DNA of 64,000 bases. It comes from Moraxellaceae bacterium (GTDB lineage Bacteria > Pseudomonadota > Gammaproteobacteria > Pseudomonadales > Moraxellaceae). The position numbers were made by a program, and so were the translations under genes. Shown piece by piece: positions 1 through 7,924 of this stretch (the first letter of the stretch is position 1; every line of letters starts with the position of its first letter). The stretch spans positions 62,001-126,000 of the forward strand of contig JAUSND010000015.1 of the NCBI GenBank assembly GCA_030646295.1, in the 5' to 3' direction. The notes below the pieces were generated by a model that was given only the letters and a program-made list of their open reading frames with translations, had not been told where the DNA came from and did no database searches.

Positions 1-93
1 GGCACGGAGATCGAATGGCGCAAATGGGGCGGCAGCGGCAACACCGGCAGCCGCCACAAGCGCAACGGCGATGGCAACCCGTTCAATCATCAT
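1..93 (-). CDS. N-terminus of an exported protein, cut by the window edge
   Basis: Only 31 codons are visible. They begin with two adjacent Met codons followed by I-E-R and a long Ala/Val/Leu-rich stretch, which looks like a signal peptide with a likely cleavage zone near residue 22. A GGAG ribosome-binding sequence sits about 6 bases before the first ATG. The mature part lies outside the window, so no function can be given. It shares a 120-base gap with the stop of the diguanylate cyclase gene, which is on the same strand and upstream of it. Confidence 0.6.
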   Translation of the reverse strand, partial: MMIERVAIAVALVAAAGVAAAAPFAPFDLRA

Positions 94-213
94 GGCAACA
101 CTCCAGACAAGCGGGGCCTGCAACCAGCAAACGCTGGCACCGGGCAATATGTCAGTGATTGTAGGTCACCCGTCCCTCACGTGCAGACGGGATGCCAGAT
201 GGCGCAGAACCGC

Positions 214-1149
214 TCAGCCCTGCCGCACCACACAATTCCTGCCCTGCGCCTTGGCGCGATACAGCAACCGGTCAACCGCCTCGACAAAGGCATCCGGACT
301 GTCCTGATCAGATGGCACAATGGTACCCACACCCAGGCTTATGCTCAGACAGGCGCCCACGCGTGAACGGGCATGCGGAATCATTTCATCCAGCACCAGC
401 CCGCGGCATCGTTCTGCCACGGCCACCGCGGCATCCGCATCCGTTTCCGGCAGCACCAGCACAAATTCCTCACCACCAAAACGGGCCACCAGATCACGTG
501 GCCGCGCCGCCCCCGCATTGAGCAGACCGGCAACGCGCCGCAGGCACTCGTCACCGACCACATGGCCATACTGGTCGTTGAATTCCTTGAAGAAATCGAT
601 ATCGAGCAGGATGAGCGAGAGCGGCTGCTGGTTGCGGTAGGCACTGGCCCACTCGCGCTGAAACACCACATCAAGCATGCGCCGGTTGGAAATATTGGTG
701 AGGCCGTCCTTGTAGGAAAGTATTTCCAGTTCCCGCTGCAGGCGCAGCAACTCTTCCTCGTTTTTCTTGCGCTCACTGATGTCGAACATGAAGCCGACCA
801 GCGCCTCCACCTCGCCATCCTTGCGCACCACATGCACCACATCGCGTATCCAGACATAGCTGCCATCACGGGTCAGTGCCCGGTAGTCGGCCTCGTGGTC
901 CACACCGGACTGTGACTGTGACACACAGAAGTTCACCACGGTCTCACGGTCATCCGGGTGCATGCGGCCCGCCCAGTCATCAACACCCACCCAGCTTTCC
1001 GGCGTCCAGCCGAGCAGCGCCTCTATCTGCGGGCCGATATAGGTGAATGTCATGGTCTTCCAGTCAATCCGCCAGGGAATGGCCCGGGTGGACTCCAGCA
1101 AGGTCTTGTAGACCGCGTTGTCCGGTTCCATGTCGACGTGATTGGCCAT
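214..1149 (-). CDS. PAS-domain diguanylate cyclase (GGDEF)
   Basis: This 311-residue protein should make cyclic di-GMP from two GTP. The first ~125 residues form a PAS_3-type sensor domain (FTYIGPQIEALLGW, then a PAC-like segment ending MFDISERK). A short coiled linker follows, and then a GGDEF domain from about residue 145. The active-site signature is RFGGEEF. An RPRD motif five residues before GGEEF matches the inhibitory I-site (RxxD), so product feedback is expected. There is no signal peptide or membrane segment, so it should be a soluble sensor. The start is supported by a GGGGTAA sequence just before ATG. The ligand of the PAS domain cannot be read from sequence. Confidence 0.93.
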   Translation of the reverse strand: MANHVDMEPDNAVYKTLLESTRAIPWRIDWKTMTFTYIGPQIEALLGWTPESWVGVDDWAGRMHPDDRETVVNFCVSQSQSGVDHEADYRALTRDGSYVWIRDVVHVVRKDGEVEALVGFMFDISERKKNEEELLRLQRELEILSYKDGLTNISNRRMLDVVFQREWASAYRNQQPLSLILLDIDFFKEFNDQYGHVVGDECLRRVAGLLNAGAARPRDLVARFGGEEFVLVLPETDADAAVAVAERCRGLVLDEMIPHARSRVGACLSISLGVGTIVPSDQDSPDAFVEAVDRLLYRAKAQGRNCVVRQG

Positions 1150-1299
1150 TGCTTACCCCGATAACCGGTACTGGCCAGCCGGGCAGGCTGTGGCACGGCT
1201 GGCAAATTTCATGAAGGCTGATGCAGTCATAACTGTACATCAGGTGATACTGGATACGCGCGCTACACTATCCTGCAGGAGACGAAACGGAGCTGCCAG

Positions 1300-1602
1300 A
1301 TGTTTGAACATTCCTTCTTTGAACAGAAGTGCCCCGGTTGCGGCATTCCGCTGGAAGACGGCCACAGCAAGCTGGTAAAAAACAGCTATGGCGAATACAG
1401 CTGTCCCGGCTGCGGAATTGCCCTGCGCCTGAATCCGAAAGTGCTGGGCGGGTTTGTCCTGATTGCCCCCATGCTGATGACAACCATGCCCTACATGATT
1501 GCCGGCATGCGCATGCCGTCCTGGCTGTTCATGCTGGCACTGGTCGCGGCAATTGCCGGCATGGGGGTTGTCCTTGCCAACCTGAATTACGTGCGGAAGT
1601 GA
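1300..1602 (+). CDS. Small zinc-ribbon membrane protein
   Basis: The 100-residue protein has two CPGCGI motifs (about residues 11-16 and 35-40) that would bind one zinc as a ribbon. Two hydrophobic segments follow (about 50-70 and 73-93), so the ribbon is probably anchored to the inner membrane facing the cytoplasm. A GGAG sequence lies about 7 bases before the ATG. It is not obviously in an operon: the genes on both sides are on the opposite strand. I recognise no named family and no function. Confidence 0.75.
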   Translation: MFEHSFFEQKCPGCGIPLEDGHSKLVKNSYGEYSCPGCGIALRLNPKVLGGFVLIAPMLMTTMPYMIAGMRMPSWLFMLALVAAIAGMGVVLANLNYVRK

Positions 1603-1646
1603 CGCGTGAAAAAAGCAGTGTGGCGGCCACACTGCCCAGCATTACT

Positions 1647-2123
1647 TTACTTTCCTGCCGGCACCGTGCGCACGCGCAGGGTCAGTCCTTTCAGGAAATT
1701 GCGCAAGAACTGGTCGCCGCATGGCCGAAAATTCTTCTGCCCTTCCTTGCGGAAGAGCGCACTGAGTTCCGGCTTGGCAACACGGAACCCCGCCAGCTCG
1801 AACACTGCGAACATGTCCTCTTCCTTGAGGTTGAAGGCCACGCGCAGCTTCTTCAGTACCGTATTATTTGTCAGCGGCAGATCAAGCGGCTGCACGGGGC
1901 GACTGTCATCCCTGCCCCGCAGGAACACCACCAGGCCGTTGAGAAACAGCCCCATCACCTCATCCGGGCACTCCTGGAAACCGGGCTCCTCGTCCTTCTT
2001 CAGCCAGGCGACGATGTCGTCCTTTTTCACATCACCGCCCACCAGACCGATGATCTCGGCCAGTCTGGCATCGCTGGCATCCAGCATGTAGCGCACGCTG
2101 CGCAGCACATCATTATTGATCAC
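1647..2123 (-). CDS. yehS: YehS-like DUF1456 protein
   Basis: The sequence INNDVLRSVRYML at the N-terminus and the repeated helical layout are typical of the DUF1456 (YehS) family, usually about 155 residues. I place the start at a GTG (2123), because that gives M-INNDVLRS, 158 residues and a GGGG ribosome-binding sequence 7 bases upstream. A longer form starting at 2159 is open but adds 12 residues that the family lacks. YehS is a conserved cytoplasmic protein of unknown role. The gene is convergent with the zinc-ribbon gene and divergent from the helix-hairpin-helix gene. Confidence 0.85.
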   Translation of the reverse strand: MINNDVLRSVRYMLDASDARLAEIIGLVGGDVKKDDIVAWLKKDEEPGFQECPDEVMGLFLNGLVVFLRGRDDSRPVQPLDLPLTNNTVLKKLRVAFNLKEEDMFAVFELAGFRVAKPELSALFRKEGQKNFRPCGDQFLRNFLKGLTLRVRTVPAGK

Positions 2124-2296
2124 GTTGAACCCCTGAATAAGCGCCGTTGCGCGCATCACAAACGATCAGGCTCCCTGCTGCCCGCAGGCACACTTCCCTG
2201 GGTACCCCGGAAGGCCGGCAGTATTGCGGTATATGCACGATGGCGCAATCATGCTGTCGGACACGCCACCGGATATCCGCACCTGCGACAGAGGCC

Positions 2297-2599
2297 ATGA
2301 TGCCCAAGCCATCACGCCCACAGGTCCGCCTTGAGGACCTGCCCAATATCGGCCCGTCAATTGCCGCCGACCTGCGCGGCATCGGCATTCTGGAGCCGGC
2401 ACAACTGGCCACGCGCGATCCGCTTGCGGTCTATCTGGCACTGGGGCCTCGCATGGAACACCGACACGATCCCTGTGTGCTGTACACCCTGATGGCAGCG
2501 CGGCATTTTCTGGACACGGGTGACGTCGTGCGCTGGTGGACGTTTACCGAGGCCGGCAAGCGTCTGCTGGCCGAGCACGCAACGACCACACCGCGCTAG
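2297..2599 (+). CDS. Helix-hairpin-helix protein of the Cdd1/TfoX-C type
   Basis: This is a 100-residue protein with a helix-hairpin-helix core (LPNIGPSIAADLRGIGI) followed by DPLAVYL, HDPCVLYTLMAARHF and a WWTFTEAGK tail. That order matches the small Cdd1 family (PF11731, called 'pathogenicity locus'), which is related to the TfoX C-terminal domain. Such folds bind DNA or other proteins, and the actual role is unknown. The start is the first of two tandem ATG codons, with GAGG just upstream. The longer upstream reading frame is rejected because its translation resembles no protein. Confidence 0.8.
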   Translation: MMPKPSRPQVRLEDLPNIGPSIAADLRGIGILEPAQLATRDPLAVYLALGPRMEHRHDPCVLYTLMAARHFLDTGDVVRWWTFTEAGKRLLAEHATTTPR

Positions 2600-2678
2600 C
2601 GCCATCAACACAGCAACAACAGACGCTGTTTTTTGACCGCGCGACACTGCCGCCTTCTCCTCTGCCCCGGAGTGCAGG

Positions 2679-3647
2679 ATGCACTTTTTCCCTCGTACCT
2701 CGACCGCTCTTCTGGCCGGCCTCATGTTGTGCCTGGCACTGCCATACGGCCCGGCGACTGCCGGCCCGCTACGCGACCTGATCAAGGAACGCCGCCAGGC
2801 CAGCGCCACCGATGGCAGCAGCGCGCCATTCGCCTTGCCCACAGGAGTGACGATGCGCAGCGATGTGGCTTATGGCAGTGATCCGCGCCAGCGCATGGAT
2901 GTGTACCTGCCAGACACGACGGTCACGACAGCCACGAGCGGCAAATTGCCCGTGATCTTCATGGTGCATGGTGGCGGCTGGCGCACCGGCGACAAGGCCA
3001 TGGACCGCGTGGTGGAAAACAAGGTCACGCACTGGGTGCCCAGGGGCTTCATTCTGGTGTCAGCCAATTACCGCATGCTGCCGGAGACCCCGCCACTGGA
3101 GCAGGCCCGTGATGTGGCCCGCGCACTGGCGAAGGCGCAGGCCTTGTCCGGCGAATGGGGCGGCGACGCCAACCGCTTCATCCTGATGGGACACTCCGCC
3201 GGTGCCCACCTTGTCGCGCTGCTCACTGCCTCCCCGGTACTGGCCCGGCAGCAAGGCGCAGCCCCCTGGCTTGGTACCGTGGCGCTGGACAGTGCCGCCA
3301 TGGACGTGGTGCAGGTAATGCAGGCCCGGCATTTCCGCCTGTATGACCAGGCCTTTGGCAACGACCCTGCCATCTGGGCGGCCGCCTCCCCCACGCTACA
3401 GCTGACAGCGGACGCCGTGCCGCTGCTCGCGGTCTGTTCGTCGCGCCGCGACGACTCCTGCGCCCAGGCCAAAGGGCTGAAGGCACGAGCCGATGCACTG
3501 GGCGTGCGGGTAGAAGTGCTGCCGCAAGACCTCTCGCACAAGCAGATCAATGCAGAACTGGGCCTGCCGGGCGCCTACACACAGGCAGTGGATGCCTTTA
3601 TCGCCACACTGTATCGCCCCGTATCACCACCCGGGATGACTCACTGA
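2679..3647 (+). CDS. Exported alpha/beta-hydrolase (esterase)
   Basis: The 322-residue protein begins with a signal peptide (hydrophobic run about residues 9-28, then ATA-GPL) and continues as a carboxylesterase-type alpha/beta-hydrolase. The oxyanion-hole motif HGGGW is near residue 96 and the nucleophile elbow GHSAGAH near residue 170; the late His of the triad is probably in LSHKQINAELG. This layout resembles the BD-FAE/esterase-lipase branch (COG0657-like). It should hydrolyse ester substrates in the periplasm. It is followed by a 254-base gap, so it is likely a single transcription unit. Confidence 0.88.
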   Translation: MHFFPRTSTALLAGLMLCLALPYGPATAGPLRDLIKERRQASATDGSSAPFALPTGVTMRSDVAYGSDPRQRMDVYLPDTTVTTATSGKLPVIFMVHGGGWRTGDKAMDRVVENKVTHWVPRGFILVSANYRMLPETPPLEQARDVARALAKAQALSGEWGGDANRFILMGHSAGAHLVALLTASPVLARQQGAAPWLGTVALDSAAMDVVQVMQARHFRLYDQAFGNDPAIWAAASPTLQLTADAVPLLAVCSSRRDDSCAQAKGLKARADALGVRVEVLPQDLSHKQINAELGLPGAYTQAVDAFIATLYRPVSPPGMTH

Positions 3648-3705
3648 CGGCGCGACCGGTCTGCCAGCATCAGGAGCAGGAATGCTTCTGACATGGCGCA
3701 TTGTC

Positions 3706-3719
3706 AGACAATATTGTCT
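3706..3719. promoter_or_regulatory. Palindromic operator candidate upstream of the flavin monooxygenase
   Basis: AGACAATATTGTCT is a perfect 14-base palindrome about 180 bases before the monooxygenase start. The same hexamer recurs next to it: TTGTC at 3701-3705 makes a second inverted pair with GACAA, and another AGACAA is at 3733-3738. Clustered half-sites of this kind are typical of a dimeric regulator's binding region. The regulator is unknown. The rest of the 3648-3901 gap shows no gene. Confidence 0.5.
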
Positions 3720-3901
3720 TTTCTGTTCGACCAGACAAGCCTAATGACCCAAAGTGACTGGAAAATGGCCGCAACCCACCTCTCTCTCACCCCGGAGGCG
3801 CACTAGGATAGGCTTGGAATCACACGGACTCGCGCCGGCTGTATGGATGCCGGCTGCAACAGGCGAGACCGTCCCCGATCAACCGTATACAGGTATCCCT
3901 A

Positions 3902-5410
3902 ATGGCTACTGAACACCTTGATGTCCTGATCGTTGGCGCCGGCCTCTCCGGTATCGGCGCTGCCTGGCACCTGCAGAACCAGTGCAAGGGCAAGACCTAC
4001 GCGATTCTCGAAAGCCGTGAAGCCATTGGTGGTACCTGGGACCTGTTCCGTTACCCCGGCATCCGCTCCGACTCCGACATGTACACGCTGGGCTACAGCT
4101 TCAAGCCCTGGACCAGCCCCAAGGCCATTGCCGACGGCCCCTCGATCCGTGAGTACATCCGTTCGACGGCCCGCGACAACGGCATCGACAAGCACATCCG
4201 CTACGGCCACAAGATCATCAAGTCCACCTGGTCCAGCGAAGATGCCGTCTGGGTTGTGGATGCCGAGCGCACCGACACCGGCAAGGCCGTGAAGTTCACC
4301 TGCAACTTCCTGTTCATGTGCACCGGTTACTACAAGTACGAGGCCGGCTTCACGCCGCACTTCGAGGGCCGCGAGCGCTTCAAGGGACAGGTCATTCATC
4401 CGCAGCTGTGGCCGGAAAACCTGGATTACGCCGGCAAGAAAGTGGTGATCATCGGCAGCGGCGCCACCGCCGTGACGCTGGTGCCGGCAATGACCGACAA
4501 GGCCGCCCATGTCACCATGCTGCAGCGCTCGCCCACCTATGTGGTCTCCATTCCGGAGAAAGACCCGATTGCCAACAGCATGCGCCGCTTCCTGCCGGAA
4601 AAGCTCGTCTACCGCGTGACCCGCGCCAAGAACGTGTCGCTCACCCTCGGCTTTTTCAATCTGGCCAAGAAGCGTCCGAAGCCCATCCGTCGCCTGCTGC
4701 TTGCCCAGGTCCGTGCCCAGGTTGGCAAGGACTTCGACATGAAGCACTTCACGCCCAGCTACAACCCGTGGGATGAGCGCCTGTGTGCCGTGCCTGATGG
4801 CGACCTGTTCAAGGTACTGCGCAAGGGCAAGGCCTCGGTGGTGACCGACCACATCGACACCTTTACCGAAACCGGTATCAAGCTGAAGTCCGGACAGGAA
4901 CTGGAAGCCGACATCATCATCACCGCAACCGGCCTGGACTTGCAGTTGCTGGGTGGCATGAAAGTGTTCATGGATGGCAAGCAGGTCGACATGTCCCAGC
5001 GCATGAACTACAAGGGCATCATGTTTGAAGGCCTGCCGAATATTGCCATGATCTTCGGCTACACCAACGCCAGCTGGACACTGAAGGCCGACATCAGCAG
5101 CGAATACATCTGCCGTCTGCTCAACCAGATGGACAAGAAGGGCATGCGCCAGTGCACCCCGCACAACACCGATCCGACCGTCGTGCCGGAAGCCTTTGTG
5201 GACATGCACTCCGGCTACATCCAGCGCGCCCTTGCCCACCTGCCCAAGCAGGGCAACAAGGCTCCCTGGAAGGTCTACATGAACTACATGCTGGATCTGG
5301 CCATGCTGCGCTACCGCCCGGTCGAGGATGGCATCATGGAGCTGTCCAATCCCGCGACCGCCGGCAAAGCCCGCGTCGCACGCGCGCAGGTGAGCACCGC
5401 CGAGGCATAA
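3902..5410 (+). CDS. Flavin-containing (Baeyer-Villiger type) monooxygenase, AlmA/EthA-like
   Basis: This 502-residue FAD- and NADPH-dependent oxygenase has the FAD Rossmann motif GAGLSG at residues 12-17, the cofactor loop GGTWDLFRYPGIRSDSDMY, and the Baeyer-Villiger fingerprint FKGQVIHPQLWPE near residue 160. A second dinucleotide motif, GSGATA, follows near 185. In Alcanivorax and Acinetobacter, enzymes of this group (AlmA) act on long-chain alkanes or derived ketones, and EthA is the mycobacterial relative. A role in long-chain hydrocarbon or ketone oxidation is inference. The gene stands alone between an operator-like palindrome and a strong terminator, which fits a separately induced catabolic gene. 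Confidence 0.92.
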   Translation: MATEHLDVLIVGAGLSGIGAAWHLQNQCKGKTYAILESREAIGGTWDLFRYPGIRSDSDMYTLGYSFKPWTSPKAIADGPSIREYIRSTARDNGIDKHIRYGHKIIKSTWSSEDAVWVVDAERTDTGKAVKFTCNFLFMCTGYYKYEAGFTPHFEGRERFKGQVIHPQLWPENLDYAGKKVVIIGSGATAVTLVPAMTDKAAHVTMLQRSPTYVVSIPEKDPIANSMRRFLPEKLVYRVTRAKNVSLTLGFFNLAKKRPKPIRRLLLAQVRAQVGKDFDMKHFTPSYNPWDERLCAVPDGDLFKVLRKGKASVVTDHIDTFTETGIKLKSGQELEADIIITATGLDLQLLGGMKVFMDGKQVDMSQRMNYKGIMFEGLPNIAMIFGYTNASWTLKADISSEYICRLLNQMDKKGMRQCTPHNTDPTVVPEAFVDMHSGYIQRALAHLPKQGNKAPWKVYMNYMLDLAMLRYRPVEDGIMELSNPATAGKARVARAQVSTAEA

Positions 5411-5436
5411 GCCGGACTGGTCTTTGCCTGCAACAG

Positions 5437-5468
5437 AAGCCCCGGCATTGTCCGGGGCTTTCTTTTTT
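5437..5468 (+). terminator. Rho-independent terminator of the monooxygenase gene
   Basis: Nine-base arms AAGCCCCGG and CCGGGGCTT enclose a six-base loop and are followed by TCTTTTTT. It starts 26 bases after the stop codon. Confidence 0.92.
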
Positions 5469-5580
5469 CACGACAACAGGCCGCGTGCAGATCACGACCC
5501 GTCCACAGAAAACTCTGGGGAAAGTCCCCGAAACCCCTTACCCTTGCACCTCTTGTTGTCCCTTTTCCTGCCGAGCTGCC

Positions 5581-6255
5581 ATGAACCGCCCCGAACTCAT
5601 TGATACCGCCCCCATTCCGGGCAATGGCGGTGAGCTGCGCCTTTTCCGCGAAGGCGACCACTTTGCCATCAAGATCGCCGGTGGTGGCGAGCTCATGCAT
5701 TCCCGCACCCATGGCTCGGAAGACAAGCTGGCAGAAATCACCTGTACGCGCATTGCCGCACGGCCACAGCCACGGGTGCTGATCGGCGGTCTTGGCATGG
5801 GCTTCACACTGGCCGCGGCCCTCAAGCATCTGGGCAGCACTGCCGACGTGGTGGTGGCCGAGCTGGTACCGGCAGTGGTGGAATGGAATCGTGGCCCGCT
5901 GGGCGAGCATGCCGGCAACCCGCTGCAGGACCCGCGCGCCAGTGTGCGGGTGAGCGATGTGGCGCTGGTACTGAAAAGTGAAAAGCAGGCGTTTGATGCC
6001 ATACTGCTGGATGTGGACAACGGCCCGCAGGGGCTGACGCACAAGAGCAACGACTGGCTTTATTCGTTCGCCGGACTGGACGCGGCCATGTCGGCACTGC
6101 GCCCTGGTGGCGTACTCGCCATCTGGTCCGCCGGACCCGATCCGATGTTTACCATCCGCCTGAAGAAGGCCCGCTTTCTGGTGGAGGAAGTTCCGGTGCG
6201 TGCCCATGGCAACAAGGGCGCCCGGCATCTCATCTGGCTGGCATGGAAGCGCTAG
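5581..6255 (+). CDS. Spermidine-synthase-like methyltransferase-fold protein
   Basis: A 224-residue protein with a Rossmann SAM-type fold: motif I is VLIGGLGMGFT (about residues 63-73), the acidic end of strand 2 is VVAELVPAVVEW, and motif III is AILLDVDNGPQG. These match the SpeE-like branch used for aminopropyltransferases and relatives. It is shorter than true spermidine synthase (about 285 residues) and lacks the N-terminal beta-barrel part, so polyamine synthesis is doubtful. It leads a run of small genes (VF530, RRM). The ATG at 5581 has only a weak GAG before it. Confidence 0.8.
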   Translation: MNRPELIDTAPIPGNGGELRLFREGDHFAIKIAGGGELMHSRTHGSEDKLAEITCTRIAARPQPRVLIGGLGMGFTLAAALKHLGSTADVVVAELVPAVVEWNRGPLGEHAGNPLQDPRASVRVSDVALVLKSEKQAFDAILLDVDNGPQGLTHKSNDWLYSFAGLDAAMSALRPGGVLAIWSAGPDPMFTIRLKKARFLVEEVPVRAHGNKGARHLIWLAWKR

Positions 6256-6273
6256 CCTTGTGAGGGGATACCG

Positions 6274-6546
6274 ATGACAGACACGTCACCACCAGCCACC
6301 AGCGATCCGCTGCATGGCATCACGCTGGAAACGCTGCTGCGGCGACTGGTGCGGCTGTATGGCTGGCCCGAGCTGGCCCGCTTCATCCGCATCCGCTGCT
6401 TCAGCGACAATCCCGGCGTCAAGTCGAGCCTGACCTTTCTGCGCCGCACGCCATGGGCGCGCAAGCAGGTGGAAGACTTTTATGTGACTTACGGCCACGG
6501 AGACTGGCTGGAGTCCGGCCTGACCGACGACAGCGCCAAGGAATAA
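6274..6546 (+). CDS. VF530-family (DUF2132) protein
   Basis: The 90-residue protein contains the family core DPLHGITLETLLRRLV, GWPELARFI, and FLRRTPWARKQVEDFY. That is the VF530/DUF2132 fold, a small helical domain proposed to bind DNA. A GAGGGG ribosome-binding sequence lies 6 bases before the ATG. It starts 18 bases after the SpeE-like gene and is probably co-transcribed. The cellular role is unknown. Confidence 0.9.
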   Translation: MTDTSPPATSDPLHGITLETLLRRLVRLYGWPELARFIRIRCFSDNPGVKSSLTFLRRTPWARKQVEDFYVTYGHGDWLESGLTDDSAKE

Positions 6547-6618
6547 ACCTTGCGCCCGACCAACACACCCTGAACACTGCCTGCACAAGGGCACACCACA
6601 CAGCCTACGGATACCGCA

Positions 6619-6861
6619 ATGAAACTACTGGTACGCAATCTTTCCCGCGACACCACCCAGGCCGAGCTCACCGCACTGTTTGCCGAATTCGGCGTGGTCA
6701 GCGCCTGTACGCTGGTGATGGACAAGGCAACGGGCAAATCCAAGGGCTTCGGCTTTGTCGAGATGCCAAAGCACATCGAGGCCAAGACGGCCATCAAGTC
6801 GCTTAACGCCAAGAAAATCGCCGGCAGCGTCATCCGCGTCAAGGAAGCCGAGGCGGAGTAA
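6619..6861 (+). CDS. Single-RRM RNA-binding protein
   Basis: The 80-residue protein is one RNA recognition motif. RNP2 is LLVRNLS at residues 3-9 and RNP1 is KGFGFVEM at about 42-49, with the usual beta-alpha-beta spacing. Bacterial RRM proteins of this size bind single-stranded RNA and are often cold- or stress-related, but their targets are mostly unknown. It follows VF530 by 72 bases on the same strand. Confidence 0.92.
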   Translation: MKLLVRNLSRDTTQAELTALFAEFGVVSACTLVMDKATGKSKGFGFVEMPKHIEAKTAIKSLNAKKIAGSVIRVKEAEAE

Positions 6862-6898
6862 CGGCCAGCCGGCTGCCTCTACCGAAGCAGCAGTACGA

Positions 6899-7009
6899 TT
6901 ACTTCTTGTCGCGCTGCTCCTTCTTCTCTTTTTTCTCAACCCGCTTCTCCAGCTGCGTCTTGGCTGGCTTTTTCTTGGTTTCCTTCTTTTGCTCCATTCC
7001 CTTGCTCAT
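6899..7009 (-). CDS. 36-residue lysine-rich protein
   Basis: The reading frame MSKGMEQKKETKKKPAKTQ... is very rich in Lys and Glu and has no hydrophobic segment. A GGGAGA ribosome-binding sequence is 5 bases before the ATG, and TATAGT at 7040-7045 (minus strand) could be its -10 box. The start MSKGM..KK..KKPAKT resembles small basic proteins I know from other gammaproteobacteria, so I take it as real. A nucleic-acid or ribosome-associated role is only a guess from charge. It is divergent from the 58-residue gene. Confidence 0.7.
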   Translation of the reverse strand: MSKGMEQKKETKKKPAKTQLEKRVEKKEKKEQRDKK

Positions 7010-7204
7010 GGCCGTCTCCCGGTATGTTTCAGTGCAACCACTATAGGCCTTTGCCGGGACCGCCGGGGGAATATTCACCAATCCTGATTTTTTGCAGCAC
7101 CATTGGGCTCCCGACAGATACAATAGCGGCACAGACTCACGTTCTGCCAATGCCGCTGCCTGCATCGGTTCCCCTTACCGCCACATCACCCAGCAGGACA
7201 GACC

Positions 7205-7381
7205 ATGGCCAAACCCAATTACTCCTTTGAAAAGCGCCAGCGCGAACTCGCCAAGAAAAAGAAAAAGGAAGAGAAGCAGTTGCTGAAGCAGAAACCGGCA
7301 GATGCAACGCCTGATGCGGTGGATGCAACTGAGGATGAGCCGGCAACCGACTCCCCCAGCCAGACCGACGCCCAGGACTGA
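7205..7381 (+). CDS. 58-residue charged protein
   Basis: The protein begins MAKPNYSFEKRQRELAKKKK and ends in an acidic, Thr/Asp-rich tail. The basic N-terminal part (PNYSFEKRQRELAKK) is a pattern I know from conserved small proteins in Pseudomonas-like bacteria. There is an AGGA sequence 6 bases before the ATG, and TACAAT at 7119-7124 could be a -10 box. The stop is 12 bases before the next gene, so the two are probably co-transcribed. No function is known to me. Confidence 0.75.
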   Translation: MAKPNYSFEKRQRELAKKKKKEEKQLLKQKPADATPDAVDATEDEPATDSPSQTDAQD

Positions 7382-7393
7382 ACGAGACACGCC

Positions 7394-7924
7394 ATGCCCC
7401 GACTGCGCCAGGAACAGATATCCGCAGCCTCCGTGTTTGCCGAGACCGCCCTCAGGCTGATGCCTGACCTGCAGGCAGAAACCGTGGTGGCGGGCTGTGC
7501 GCGCATGGCCGGCACCTTCCTGTTCCGGTCCTTCGCGCACGCCCTGAATGACGTGCAGCCCGGTGCCGTCCTGCTCTCGCAGGTCGCCACGGAAAGCGGC
7601 CCCAACCTCATCGGCCTGCTCAGCAGCGCACTGGCCCGGCTGGGCATCAACATCGACGCGGCCAGTGTGGATATCGAGACCGCCAATGCCGGCAAGCCGC
7701 AACTGGAATTCCTGGCGTCCCAGCGACTGCTGGAGCCGGAGTTTGCAGCCATCCGCGAGCGTTTCGGCCTTACCTATGAAGAGGCTGCTTATGCAGCTGC
7801 GGTGGGCACGGCGATCCTGATCAGGCATGCCGAAAAAACACTGACGCCGCACGCCGCCTTTGGCCTGGCGGTTTACAGCTTTATTGAAGGCTCCAAGACA
7901 GCGCCCGATCCGGTCAAGCGCTGA
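7394..7924 (+). CDS. Conserved hypothetical protein
   Basis: A 176-residue, mostly helical soluble protein, with segments such as AETVVAGCARMAGTFLFRSF and EEAAYAAAVGTAILIRHAEKTL. I see no catalytic motif, signal peptide or clear membrane segment. It follows the 58-residue gene by 12 bases. It is convergent with the next gene, whose stop is immediately adjacent (7925). I cannot assign a family. Confidence 0.7.
   Translation: MPRLRQEQISAASVFAETALRLMPDLQAETVVAGCARMAGTFLFRSFAHALNDVQPGAVLLSQVATESGPNLIGLLSSALARLGINIDAASVDIETANAGKPQLEFLASQRLLEPEFAAIRERFGLTYEEAAYAAAVGTAILIRHAEKTLTPHAAFGLAVYSFIEGSKTAPDPVKR

Noticed and set aside
3899-5239. 446-codon open frame antisense to the flavin monooxygenase
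   Set aside because: The plus-strand gene has full FAD and Baeyer-Villiger motifs; the antisense frame is a codon-usage shadow of GC-rich DNA.
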